Shown here: one piece after another, positions 15,701 through 24,140 of the stretch | How the letters are laid out: each line of letters begins with the position of its first letter | Position numbering within the stretch: the stretch's first letter is position 1 | NCBI GenBank assembly: GCA_026129905.1 | Contig: JAHCHE010000026.1 | Coordinates: 1-64,000 of the forward strand | DNA length: 64,000 nt | Direction: 5' to 3' | Source of the DNA: Bryobacteraceae bacterium | Lineage (GTDB): Bacteria; Acidobacteriota; Terriglobia; Bryobacterales; Bryobacteraceae | Translations under genes and position numbers: made by a program | Notes under the pieces: generated by a model | What the model was told of the DNA's origin: nothing | What the model saw: only the letters and a program-made list of their open reading frames with translations | The model's database searches: none

Positions 15701-17923
15701 CTATTTTCCCCACGCCAGGTATTCCAGGGCGCGGTCGAGGACTTCGTCGCGGCCGGCGCGGATGCCGGCGATGGTCGGCGCCACATGCACGTGAGGTTGG
15801 ATGCCAACGCGCTGCAACTGGCGGCCATCGGCGTGGCGGACGTCGTGACCGGTGTAGTAGATGCGGGCGCCGCCCGGAACCGGGAAGAAGGCGACATCGC
15901 CGTTCACTCCGGCGGTGGGGCTCCCGACAAAGGTGGCTGAGGCAGCGGCTTCGAAGAACAGACAGGTGTGCTCCGCCTGGCTGTACGCGGATTCGTCGAT
16001 GAGCATCACGACCTTGCCGGAATAGCGCCATTTGGCGGTTTCGGGGAGACGCTGGAAGAAGGTGTAGGTCATCTCGCCGTTCAATTCGCCCAGGTCGAAT
16101 CCGTCGGGTTCAAACCAGATGCGGCGGCGGAAGACGGCGGCCGTGACGTTCGTCTCAGGCGTCAGGCGGGGGGCGATGGACCAGGCGGTCCCATTCGGGT
16201 AGCCGCGCATATCGAAGACGATCGCCTTCGTATTCCGCAGACGCTCGAACATCGAGTCGACGTCCTCCACTTCGAGGCGGTCCAGGTCCACGTAGCCGAT
16301 GTTGCCGGTGAGCATCCGGACGACCTCGCCATCGCGGCGCTTCGCCAGCCGGGAGAGGAAGGAATGGCTCCGTTCGACCTGGGCTTCTCGGACGCCGGCG
16401 GGGCCTTCCAGTTTCATCCGCGCGGTAGAGCCTTCCGGGCCGTTCAGAAAATGCCGCATGATGGAAGCGCGAGCGGCCTGCGGAGTGGAGGAAGACACGA
16501 ACCGCGAGAGGCGATCGAAACGTGCGGCGGCCGCCTCGCCGTCGACTTCGGTCACGACGTCGCCGACGCTCACGTCCGGCAACGTCTCGATGATGCGCGC
16601 GACGACGGGTTTTCCTTCGATCATCTGCAACTGGATGGGCGGCGAGGCGGTTCCGAAGTGGTCGCCGATCACGGGACTGGCGACGCGCGCATGGGAATCC
16701 TGAAGATGCGTGACCATCTCGGCGAGCGCCAGGTGGTACTCGAGCGCGTTGCGGGCATCGAGGAGGCGGGGGATGAACGAGCGCAGCGTCTGTTCCCAGT
16801 CGCTTTCCAGGAGGCGCTTGTAGGCGAAGAAGTAGTGGACGATGCCCCAAGTGCGGAACGCCGCGAGAAGGCGAGTCTCCGGCGCGGGGAAGGCGCCAAG
16901 CCCGGCGTAGGATGGCGATCGAGGGACGGGCAGGAGTGGCAGGCGCGGCGCGGTTGCTTCGAAATCTCCCGGCGAACGGGCCTGCTCGACAGCCGTCTTT
17001 AGAGCCTCCGCCTCGGAGACGCGTAGCGAGGGGGCAGGCGGACCGGAGCCGTCTTCGAGGATGATCTCGTCGGCGCGGTACTCGGCGCGCCATTCGCCCT
17101 CGAGACGGATGGCTTTGGCCGAGCCGGGCGGAACGGGGTTTCCGTCGCCCGCGAAGATGACGACAGCCTGACCTGAGACCTCCAGGGCCGCCGCCATGGG
17201 AGGGAGCGCCGAGTAACGGTTGACGAGGAAGACGGCCTGCCGGCGGAGGCCTGCGGCCTCGGGTTGCTCAAGGCGGGCCTCCGAGTACTCCATGCCCGTC
17301 TGGTACGCGTCGTGGGTGCGGTAGCGGACGCCGGGCTGCCGGACGGGCCTGTCGATGAGCAGCTTCCAGAATCCGGCTTCCTCGCTGAGCGCGCCGGCCA
17401 CAAAACGGCAGTCGGATTCCATGCCCGATTCGGACCGCAGGTCGAAAATAACGGCGTTTTCTGCGCGAATTTCCTTTTCAATCGATGGAATTTCCTGGCG
17501 CAGAAGCGAGTATTTGTCGGAGCCAAGCGGAACCAGGGTCAGAATCAGGAGCCCGTCGCGGCGCCCGATCCGAAACCAGCGGTCGTCCTCGGAAGCGGAT
17601 TCTTGCGCCCGGGGGCGGACCACCCGGGTCATCGGGTCGCCCAATTCCTCGAGCATCGACTGCACGGCGGCCGCGTAGTCGTCGCCGGTTTTTGCCGCGC
17701 GCACCTTCGGAATGGCGCGGACGAGAGCCTGGTCCCAGTCGACATCGGTCCGATGCGCGAGACTCGGGTGGAAATACTGGATGTTGAACCAGAGCTTGCC
17801 GAGCGTGACCAGCCGGTCGATTTCCGACGCCGCGACGGCCGCTTGAAGCGATAGAGCGGCGGCGAGGATACGAATCAGCCGGCATGTCGCCGGCGCGCCA
17901 GGCAGTATACTCGTTAGGGACAC
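15701..17923 (-). CDS. S41-family serine peptidase with two S41-like folds
   Basis: 740 residues from a GTG start, with a signal peptide (about 1-32). The C-terminal half is a C-terminal-processing-peptidase fold: helical region (WGIVHYFFAYKRLLESDW), PDZ-like segment (VSVGDVVTEVDGEAAAARF) and a catalytic core with the nucleophile Ser in LIDESAYSQAEH. The N-terminal half repeats the same plan (LWFNIQYFHPSLAHRTDVDW, later VFLVNRYSALPPM), but the region matching the Ser is altered, so it is probably an inactive copy. Periplasmic protein processing is likely. It is divergent from the DUF418 gene, with 30 bases between starts. Confidence 0.82.
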   Translation of the reverse strand: MSLTSILPGAPATCRLIRILAAALSLQAAVAASEIDRLVTLGKLWFNIQYFHPSLAHRTDVDWDQALVRAIPKVRAAKTGDDYAAAVQSMLEELGDPMTRVVRPRAQESASEDDRWFRIGRRDGLLILTLVPLGSDKYSLLRQEIPSIEKEIRAENAVIFDLRSESGMESDCRFVAGALSEEAGFWKLLIDRPVRQPGVRYRTHDAYQTGMEYSEARLEQPEAAGLRRQAVFLVNRYSALPPMAAALEVSGQAVVIFAGDGNPVPPGSAKAIRLEGEWRAEYRADEIILEDGSGPPAPSLRVSEAEALKTAVEQARSPGDFEATAPRLPLLPVPRSPSYAGLGAFPAPETRLLAAFRTWGIVHYFFAYKRLLESDWEQTLRSFIPRLLDARNALEYHLALAEMVTHLQDSHARVASPVIGDHFGTASPPIQLQMIEGKPVVARIIETLPDVSVGDVVTEVDGEAAAARFDRLSRFVSSSTPQAARASIMRHFLNGPEGSTARMKLEGPAGVREAQVERSHSFLSRLAKRRDGEVVRMLTGNIGYVDLDRLEVEDVDSMFERLRNTKAIVFDMRGYPNGTAWSIAPRLTPETNVTAAVFRRRIWFEPDGFDLGELNGEMTYTFFQRLPETAKWRYSGKVVMLIDESAYSQAEHTCLFFEAAASATFVGSPTAGVNGDVAFFPVPGGARIYYTGHDVRHADGRQLQRVGIQPHVHVAPTIAGIRAGRDEVLDRALEYLAWGK

Positions 17924-17953
17924 GATCGAAGTCTTTATCCTACCTGGAGACGC

Positions 17954-19150
17954 ATGCGTCCAACCACGGTCCAGGAGCGCGTGCGCGAAATCGACGTTCT
18001 TCGCGGCGTAGCCTTATTCGGGATTATCGCCGCGAATATGCGCGGATTCATGGCGCCGGCGGCGGTCTATCACAAACCGCTTGCGATGTGGACGGGGACC
18101 GGCGACCGGGTCGCGCAAGGGCTGATCGACTGCTTCGTGACCGGCAAGTTCATCACGCTGTTCGCGCTGCTGTTCGGCCTTGGATTCGCCATTCAGATGG
18201 GACGCGCGGACGAGCGGGGCGAGCCGTTCGGCAGTTTACACGCGCGGCGGATGGCGGCCCTTGCGGCGATCGGCGCGGCGCACGCCTTTCTTGTCTGGTG
18301 GGGCGACATCCTGCTGAGCTACGCCGCCATGGGCTTCGTGCTCCTGCTGTTCCGGGAGCGGCCGCAAGAGGAAGCGGCTTTGTGGGCGATCGTGCTCTAC
18401 GCGTTTCCGGTATTCGTGCTGGCGGTATCGGCCGCCGCGTCCCTTGCCGGAGCGCCCGCGGCGGCCGCGCCGCCCGACACAGGCGTCGAAGCTCTCCAGC
18501 GGACGATCCGGATCTATGCGGACGGGACGTACCGGCAGATGCTGGCCGAGCGGGCCCGGGAATGGCGGGAGTTCAACGAATCGGCGCCGTTCGACCTGGC
18601 GCGGATCCTGAGCCTGTTTCTGTGCGGAATGTACGTATGGCGCGCGGGCATCCTGCAAAATCTCGCGGCCTGGCAGCCGGCGCTGCGGCGGGCGGCGATC
18701 TGGGGCGCGGCGATCGGAGTTCCAGGGAACGCCGCGTACGTGCTGGCCGAGCAGTTGCTTCAGGCGGACCTCGCGGAACCGACGCCGGCCACGGCGGCCC
18801 TGGCGGTGGTGAGTTCGATCTCGGTTCCGGCGTTGAGCCTGGCATACGCCTGCGGCGTGATCCTGTTGTTCCAGCGCGAGCGGTGGCGGAGGAGACTGAT
18901 GCCATGCGCGGCGGTTGGACGAATGGCGCTGACAAACTATCTGCTCCAGAGCATCGTCTGCACGGCCCTTTCTTACGGTTATGGCCTCGGTCTGTTCGGG
19001 AGGGTCGGTCCGTTGGCCGGACTGGCGCCCACAGCGGTTATCTACCTTGGGCAGGCGGTTCTCAGCGAAGCGTGGCTGCGCCGGTTTCGATACGGACCGG
19101 CGGAGTGGCTGTGGCGCGCGATCACGTACGGCCGCTCGTGGCGGAGCTAA
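17954..19150 (+). CDS. DUF418 (YeiB-like) membrane protein
   Basis: 398 residues. The N-terminal motif REIDVLRGVALFGIIAANM is the family signature. About eight to ten membrane helices follow, with the C-terminal DUF418 region containing GRMALTNYLLQSIVCTALSYG and ending FRYGPAEWLWRAITYG. Members are acyltransferase-3-like or transport-linked, but no reaction is proven. A TATACT box at 17905-17910 may be its -10 element. Transcribed away from the S41 peptidase. Confidence 0.88.
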   Translation: MRPTTVQERVREIDVLRGVALFGIIAANMRGFMAPAAVYHKPLAMWTGTGDRVAQGLIDCFVTGKFITLFALLFGLGFAIQMGRADERGEPFGSLHARRMAALAAIGAAHAFLVWWGDILLSYAAMGFVLLLFRERPQEEAALWAIVLYAFPVFVLAVSAAASLAGAPAAAAPPDTGVEALQRTIRIYADGTYRQMLAERAREWREFNESAPFDLARILSLFLCGMYVWRAGILQNLAAWQPALRRAAIWGAAIGVPGNAAYVLAEQLLQADLAEPTPATAALAVVSSISVPALSLAYACGVILLFQRERWRRRLMPCAAVGRMALTNYLLQSIVCTALSYGYGLGLFGRVGPLAGLAPTAVIYLGQAVLSEAWLRRFRYGPAEWLWRAITYGRSWRS

Positions 19151-19154
19151 TCCC

Positions 19155-19266
19155 GGGCACGAACCCCAGCTTCGCCTGACCCGCAAGGTGAAGGGCCGCA
19201 CCGTCGCCGAATCGTTCGCGTCGCCCGCGGCCTTCCGCAAAGCCAAGGCCGAGATCGAGCGGGTTG
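19155..19266 (+). pseudogene. Fragment of a DUF6788-like transposon-associated protein
   Basis: The frame reads QLRLTRKVKGRTVAESFASP and then AAFRKAKAEIERV, which matches the middle of DUF6788-type proteins (typically PYYQLTRKVxGKTVTExF...KAxxEI). No start codon or N-terminal Cys-rich part is present. It joins directly to a transposase fragment at 19264. These two gene types are neighbours in ISKra4-like elements, so this is the internal debris of one deleted insertion sequence. Confidence 0.5.
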
Positions 19267-19422
19267 GACCTGGAAGCGGTGGAGATGGCCCTGCGCGCGG
19301 CGCTGCATGCGGCGGGGGCCGCTGGGTTGAGCCAACTGCTGCGCTGGCCCTCGCCGGCTCAGCCCAGCCTGCCCTGTCCCTGTGGCTTTCACGTCGCGCA
19401 CCCTTTCTCCGAGGTCGGCGCA
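19264..19422 (+). pseudogene. N-terminal fragment of an ISKra4-family transposase
   Basis: The frame reads LDLEAVEMALRAALHAAGAA, then LSQLLRW, then CPCGFHVAH. ISKra4-family transposases begin with DLEAVEMAxRxALHxAGAxxLxxLL and a CPCG-type cysteine pair. Similarity ends at about 19420, and the remaining roughly 400 residues, including the DDE catalytic core, are missing. Dead element; no terminal inverted repeats were recognised. Confidence 0.6.
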
Positions 19423-19488
19423 TCGCAATCAAACCGTGGACAGGGTGCGCCGTTCGACGGTTCAGCGCGCGGGGTAGAATCGTCACTA

Positions 19489-20826
19489 ATGAAGCGACTG
19501 CGAGCTGTGATCGTTCTGATGTGCGCCGCGCTTGCGCTCCGCGCCGCCGACGCGCCGAAAGTCTTCCCCTACGCCTACGATCTGCACGACCTTCCGAACG
19601 GATTGCGGCTGATCGCGGTTCAGACGTCATTCCCCAACGTGGTATCGCTTTATATCGTCATCCAAGTGGGATCGCGGAACGAAGTCGAGCCGGGCAAGAG
19701 CGGGTTCGCGCACCTGTTCGAGCACATGATGTTCCGCGGTACCAAGCGCTTCCCGCCGGCCAAGTACGAAGCGGTGCTGAAGGAGGCCGGCGCCGCCTCG
19801 AACGCTTACACCAGCGACGACCTCACGGTCTATCACGCCACCTTCTCCAAGGAAGACCTGGAACCGATCCTCGACATGGAGGCGGACCGCTTCCAGAACC
19901 TCGAGTACACGCAGGCCCAGTTTCGAACCGAGGCGCTCGCCGTCTTGGGCGAGTACAACAAGAACAGCTCGTCGCCGATGCAGAAGCTCAACGAAGTCTA
20001 TCGCGACGCTTCGTTCACCCGGCACACGTACAAGCACACGACGATGGGCTTCCTGAAGGACATCAAGGACATGCCCAACCAGTACGAGTACAGCCGCCAG
20101 TTCTTCGACCGCTACTACCGTCCGGAATTCGCCACGATCCTGGTTGTCGGCGATGTCCAGACGGCCGGCGTCCGGAACCTGGTCGAGAAGTACTGGGGAA
20201 GTTGGCAGCGCGGCAGTTTTCAGCCGCGGATTCCGGAGGAGCCGCCCCCGGCGGGTCCGCGGGACGCGGAGATCAGTTGGCCGTCGCCGACACTGCCGTG
20301 GGTCCTGGTGGCTTATCGGGGCAGCGCGTACTCGGACACGGACCAGGACCAGGCCGCGCTCGACATCATCAGTTTCATCGGCTTCTCCGAAAGCTCCGAA
20401 CTTTACAAGAAGCTGGTGATTACCGAACAAAAAGTGGACTTGTTCGGCGCCGACAATCCCGATCGGATTGATCCCTACCTGTTCTCGGTGGTGGCGCGAG
20501 TCAAGAATCCGCGAGACATCGAGTATGTCCGGGACGCGATTCTGGAAGAATTCCGCACCTTTCTCGATCAGCCCGTGCCGGCCGACCGGCTGGAGGCCGT
20601 CAAAAGTCATTTGCGGTACCAGTTCGCGCTCTCGCTCAATTCGAGCGAAGCCATCGCCGCCCGGCTGGCCCGGTATGTCGGCCTCCGGCGGACGCCCGAA
20701 ACCATCAACCAACTGTACGAGATCTACCGCCAACTCACGCCGGAAGACATTCGCGAGGTGGCGCGGAAGTACTTCGTCGACCGCGGCCGAACGATCGTGA
20801 CGCTGCATGGAGGCATCGGCAAATGA
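19489..20826 (+). CDS. M16 zinc metallopeptidase (active subunit)
   Basis: 445 residues with a signal peptide (about 1-19, ending LALRAA). The inverted zinc motif HxxEH appears as HLFEHMMFRGTKRF (about residue 76), and a third ligand Glu lies about 75 residues later (FRTEALAVLGEYN). It is a periplasmic pitrilysin/processing-peptidase-like enzyme. The longer frame upstream belongs to transposase debris, so ATG 19489 is used; TAGAAT ends 8 bases before it, suggesting a nearly leaderless transcript. The stop overlaps the partner gene by four bases. Confidence 0.9.
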   Translation: MKRLRAVIVLMCAALALRAADAPKVFPYAYDLHDLPNGLRLIAVQTSFPNVVSLYIVIQVGSRNEVEPGKSGFAHLFEHMMFRGTKRFPPAKYEAVLKEAGAASNAYTSDDLTVYHATFSKEDLEPILDMEADRFQNLEYTQAQFRTEALAVLGEYNKNSSSPMQKLNEVYRDASFTRHTYKHTTMGFLKDIKDMPNQYEYSRQFFDRYYRPEFATILVVGDVQTAGVRNLVEKYWGSWQRGSFQPRIPEEPPPAGPRDAEISWPSPTLPWVLVAYRGSAYSDTDQDQAALDIISFIGFSESSELYKKLVITEQKVDLFGADNPDRIDPYLFSVVARVKNPRDIEYVRDAILEEFRTFLDQPVPADRLEAVKSHLRYQFALSLNSSEAIAARLARYVGLRRTPETINQLYEIYRQLTPEDIREVARKYFVDRGRTIVTLHGGIGK

Positions 20827-22307
20827 AGAAGCTGCTGCTAGTTGTCCCGCTGCTGTTACTGGCTTGCGGCCGGCAGGCGTCGGACCGTCCGCGCTTCGTG
20901 GAACTGCCGGACTCCTCGCCTCTGGTCAGCTTCCGCCTTGTGTTTCTTACGGGCGCCGCTTCGGACCCGCCGGGGAAAGAAGGACTGGCGGGGCTGACGG
21001 CCTCCATGCTCGCCGAAGGCGGCACGCGAGACAGGCCCTACAGCGAGATCGTCGACGCGATGTTCCCGATGGCCACCTCCGTCTCGGCCCAGGTGGACAA
21101 GGAGATGACTACGTTTTCCGCGGTGACGCACCGGGACAACCTCGACCGGTTCCACGCCTTGTTCCGTTCCATGCTGCTCGAACCCGGCTGGCGTCCGGAA
21201 GATCTTACGCGCCTGCGGGACCAGAACGTCAATTTTCTCCGGGTCAGCCTTCGCGGAGACAACGATGAAGAGTTGGGTAAGGAAGTCCTCTACAACGCCA
21301 TCTACGCTTCCCATCCTTACGGACACAACAACGCCGGGACGGTTCGCGGGTTGAACGCCATCACCATGGAGGACATGAAGCAGTTTTATGCGGCCCACTA
21401 TACCCGGGCGAACCTCATTGTTGGTATCGGCGGCGGCTACCCGCGCGATTTCCCCGGGCGGCTCCGGAAGGATTTCGAGGCGCTGCCGGAAGGCGAGCGA
21501 TCGGAGGTCGAGCTCCCGAATCCGACACCGATCTCGGGGGTTCGCGTCAGGATGGTGGAGAAGGACACTCGTTCGGTGGCCTACTCCATCGGATATCCGA
21601 TCGACGTCAAGCGGGGCGACCCCGACTACCTGCCGCTGCTGGTGATGCAGTCCTATTTCGGGCAGCATCGTACCAGCGCCGGCCGGCTGTTTACGCGAAT
21701 GCGCGAGGAACGCGGCCTCAACTACGGCGACTACGCGTACATCGAGTACTTCCCGCGTGGGATGTTCCAGTTGGAACCCGACCCAAACCTGGCCCGGAGG
21801 CAGCAGATTTTCCAGATCTGGATTCGGCCCGTGGAGCCCGAAACCGCCCAGTTCGCTCTACGGCTGGCGCTCTTTGAACTGGACAAGCTCGTGAAAGATG
21901 GCCTAACTGCCGAAGATTTAGAACATTCTAGGAAATTCTTGACTAAATACGTGAACCTTCTGCTGCGCACCAAACAGGCCGAACTCGGCTACGCCGTCGA
22001 CAGCGTCTACTACGGGATCCCCGACTTCGCGACGTATGTCAAGGAAGGATTGGCCAAACTCACGGTCGAAGACGTCAATCGGGCGATTCGAACGCACCTG
22101 CGGACCGATCGTCTGCAGATCGTGGCAGTCACGCCACGGGCTAAGTCCCTGGCTGACAGATTGGTAGGAGGGCGTCCTTCACCAATCTCCTACAATTCGC
22201 CCAAGCCCGCGGAGATCCTGGGCGAGGACAAGATCGTGGCCGGCTGGCCGATCCCCATCGATTCCAAGGCGCTCGAGATTGTGCCGGTCGAGCAGGTTTT
22301 CGAATAG
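20823..22307 (+). CDS. M16 peptidase-like protein (non-catalytic lipoprotein partner)
   Basis: 494 residues with a lipoprotein signal ending LLACGRQ. The M16 fold is evident (SFRLVFLTGAASDPPGKEGL ... ARANL-type second half), but the position of the HxxEH motif reads GLAGLTASMLAEGG, so zinc ligands are absent. Paired active and inactive M16 subunits encoded in tandem are a known arrangement and probably form a heterodimer. It overlaps the upstream active subunit by four bases and is followed closely by a sigma factor gene. Confidence 0.85.
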   Translation: MKKLLLVVPLLLLACGRQASDRPRFVELPDSSPLVSFRLVFLTGAASDPPGKEGLAGLTASMLAEGGTRDRPYSEIVDAMFPMATSVSAQVDKEMTTFSAVTHRDNLDRFHALFRSMLLEPGWRPEDLTRLRDQNVNFLRVSLRGDNDEELGKEVLYNAIYASHPYGHNNAGTVRGLNAITMEDMKQFYAAHYTRANLIVGIGGGYPRDFPGRLRKDFEALPEGERSEVELPNPTPISGVRVRMVEKDTRSVAYSIGYPIDVKRGDPDYLPLLVMQSYFGQHRTSAGRLFTRMREERGLNYGDYAYIEYFPRGMFQLEPDPNLARRQQIFQIWIRPVEPETAQFALRLALFELDKLVKDGLTAEDLEHSRKFLTKYVNLLLRTKQAELGYAVDSVYYGIPDFATYVKEGLAKLTVEDVNRAIRTHLRTDRLQIVAVTPRAKSLADRLVGGRPSPISYNSPKPAEILGEDKIVAGWPIPIDSKALEIVPVEQVFE

Positions 22308-22310
22308 GAG

Positions 22311-22835
22311 GTGGCCGACAGCGCCGCCGTGGACCGCGACCAGACCCTGGCGATTCTCCGTGAAAGGATTGTGGCGTATGCGGCATCTCGTTTGCAGAGG
22401 GATGTGGCGGAGGACCTTGCGCAGGAGGTCTTGATGCTGCTCGAAGAAAAGTACCGGCAAGTAGCGGCGCTCGACGAACTTCTGCCTCTGTGCTTCCAGA
22501 TTCTCCGCTTCAAGATGATGAGCCTGGTTCGCAAATCCGCCCGGCGGGGCGACTACAAACAGGTGTCGCTCGAGGACCTGCCCCTCCCGGATCCCGAGCA
22601 GAACCCCGAATCCCGGGCCGCGGTTATAGAGATGCGGGAGCGTCTGCGCCAGGCTCTCTCCAGGCTCGAAGGACGTTGCCGCGAGATGTTTCGCCTCAAG
22701 CTGGAAGGACGGACATTTACCGAAATCCAGGGGATTCTCAAGGCTTCATCGCTGAACACGGTCTACACGTGGGATTTCCGGTGCCGCAAACAGCTTCTTA
22801 GACTGATGGGAGGGCGCTGGGGGACAGAGCCATGA
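22311..22835 (+). CDS. Sigma-70 family (ECF-like) RNA polymerase sigma factor
   Basis: About 174 residues. Region 2 is visible as AEDLAQEVLMLLEEKYRQV with LCFQILRFKMMSLVRKSARR. Region 4 is RCREMFRLKLEGRTFTEIQG followed by a recognition-helix-like segment to RCRKQLLRLM. GTG 22311 lies inside its own AGGAGG, while GTG 22329 has that AGGAGG about 16 bases away; neither is ideal. It overlaps the next gene by four bases (ATGA). That gene encodes a membrane protein with an anti-sigma-like N-terminus, suggesting a sigma/anti-sigma pair. Confidence 0.75.
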   Translation: MADSAAVDRDQTLAILRERIVAYAASRLQRDVAEDLAQEVLMLLEEKYRQVAALDELLPLCFQILRFKMMSLVRKSARRGDYKQVSLEDLPLPDPEQNPESRAAVIEMRERLRQALSRLEGRCREMFRLKLEGRTFTEIQGILKASSLNTVYTWDFRCRKQLLRLMGGRWGTEP

Positions 22836-24091
22836 CGCCGGATCAAGCCAAAGAACTTCTGGGCGGGTATGCCACCGGCACGCTTACCGAAGCCGAGCGC
22901 AAGGCGCTGTTTGAGGCGGCGCTGTCGGATCAGAGCCTGTTCGATGCGCTGGCCGAGGAGGATGCTCTGCGTCTGGCGCTCGAGGATCGCAGCTATCGGA
23001 TCGAGTTGGCGAGCATGCTCGAGCCGAAGCGCTCCCCGTGGTGGCGGCGCCCCGCGAACCTGGCTTGGGCGGGCAGCATGGCCGCCGTCGCGGTGGTCGG
23101 AATCGTCGCTTATCAAGCGTACCAGCCGCTTCCGCACGGACCGGCGGAGGTTTGGCCGGACATTGTCCAGTCTGCGCCGCGGCTCGGACAGGAGCAGCCT
23201 GAGGCAAGAGACACGCGCGAAAAGCAGGCGGCGCGGTCCGCTCCGCTGGAAATTCAACAGCCAATCCTAACGGACGCGGCCAGGACACCCGAGAAGAAGA
23301 AAGAGGCTGAGGCGGTTGCTGCCGCGGCGCCGATTACTCGTCCGGCCGAGGTCGCCATTGGCGCTCCGCCGGCTGTGCAGACGCCGGAACCTTCACCGGC
23401 CGTACGGACCGAGACCGAGGCGCCTCTCAGGCCGGGGGCGATCGCCGGCGCCGCTCGACAACCGCAGGCTCCGGAGGCGATTGTCGTTCCGCCGTCGTCA
23501 ATGGCTCGGGAGACAGCGTCCGCGGCCGGCGCGCCGCCGGTGGCAAGATCCACCGCCGAGCCTGGCGTGATTGGCGGCTATCCGGCTCAGGCGGACGTGG
23601 CGCAATCGAAGACCAAGCCGGTGGACGCTCCCCGGATGATGGCTTACCGCGAAGGGGACCTTGCGGTCCCAGGGGAGCCGGCTCTGGCCAGACGCTCCGC
23701 CGCGGCGCCCGCTGTGCTCGCCTGGCAGGCGCTGCGGCGAAACCCGGACGGCTCTCACTCCGACGTCAAGCCGGCCGACAGCCTCGCAATGGACGACGAC
23801 GTACAACTGGCCGTTGTCTGCGCCGCCGACGGGCATCTCTACCTCATTGACCAAAGCGGACCCGAGCCGCCTGCCCTGCTGTACAGCGGCCTGGCGCAAC
23901 GCGGCATTCGCTACGTGATACCCACCGAAGGGCCCTTGCCGCCTCCGAAGAACTCCGGACGCCGCCGCCTCGTTCTATTGTTCTCGCCCAAGCCTCTCCC
24001 GTTGGATGTCCTCGGCGTGTCCGGACCCCTCGACCCGCGGGCGGCCGCTTTTTCCATCGAAATTCCCCTGAATTACCGCCCGAACCGTTGA
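22832..24091 (+). CDS. Membrane protein, anti-sigma-like N-terminus with DUF4384-like C-terminus
   Basis: 419 residues. The first 65 residues (MTPDQAKELLGGYATGTLTE...) are a short cytoplasmic helical domain like zinc-less anti-sigma factors. One membrane helix follows (LAWAGSMAAVAVVGIVAYQA). A long Pro/Ala/Glu-rich periplasmic linker leads to a C-terminal domain (about 300-419) with DDDVQLAVVCAADGHLYLID, resembling DUF4384. DUF4384 domains occur in cell-surface and signalling proteins. The overlapping upstream sigma gene suggests this protein controls it, sensing with the outer domain (inference). Confidence 0.7.
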   Translation: MTPDQAKELLGGYATGTLTEAERKALFEAALSDQSLFDALAEEDALRLALEDRSYRIELASMLEPKRSPWWRRPANLAWAGSMAAVAVVGIVAYQAYQPLPHGPAEVWPDIVQSAPRLGQEQPEARDTREKQAARSAPLEIQQPILTDAARTPEKKKEAEAVAAAAPITRPAEVAIGAPPAVQTPEPSPAVRTETEAPLRPGAIAGAARQPQAPEAIVVPPSSMARETASAAGAPPVARSTAEPGVIGGYPAQADVAQSKTKPVDAPRMMAYREGDLAVPGEPALARRSAAAPAVLAWQALRRNPDGSHSDVKPADSLAMDDDVQLAVVCAADGHLYLIDQSGPEPPALLYSGLAQRGIRYVIPTEGPLPPPKNSGRRRLVLLFSPKPLPLDVLGVSGPLDPRAAAFSIEIPLNYRPNR

Positions 24092-24140
24092 AAGGATCTG
24101 GCAGGCCGCGGCATTCCCTCATTGACATGGAGGTCACCCG

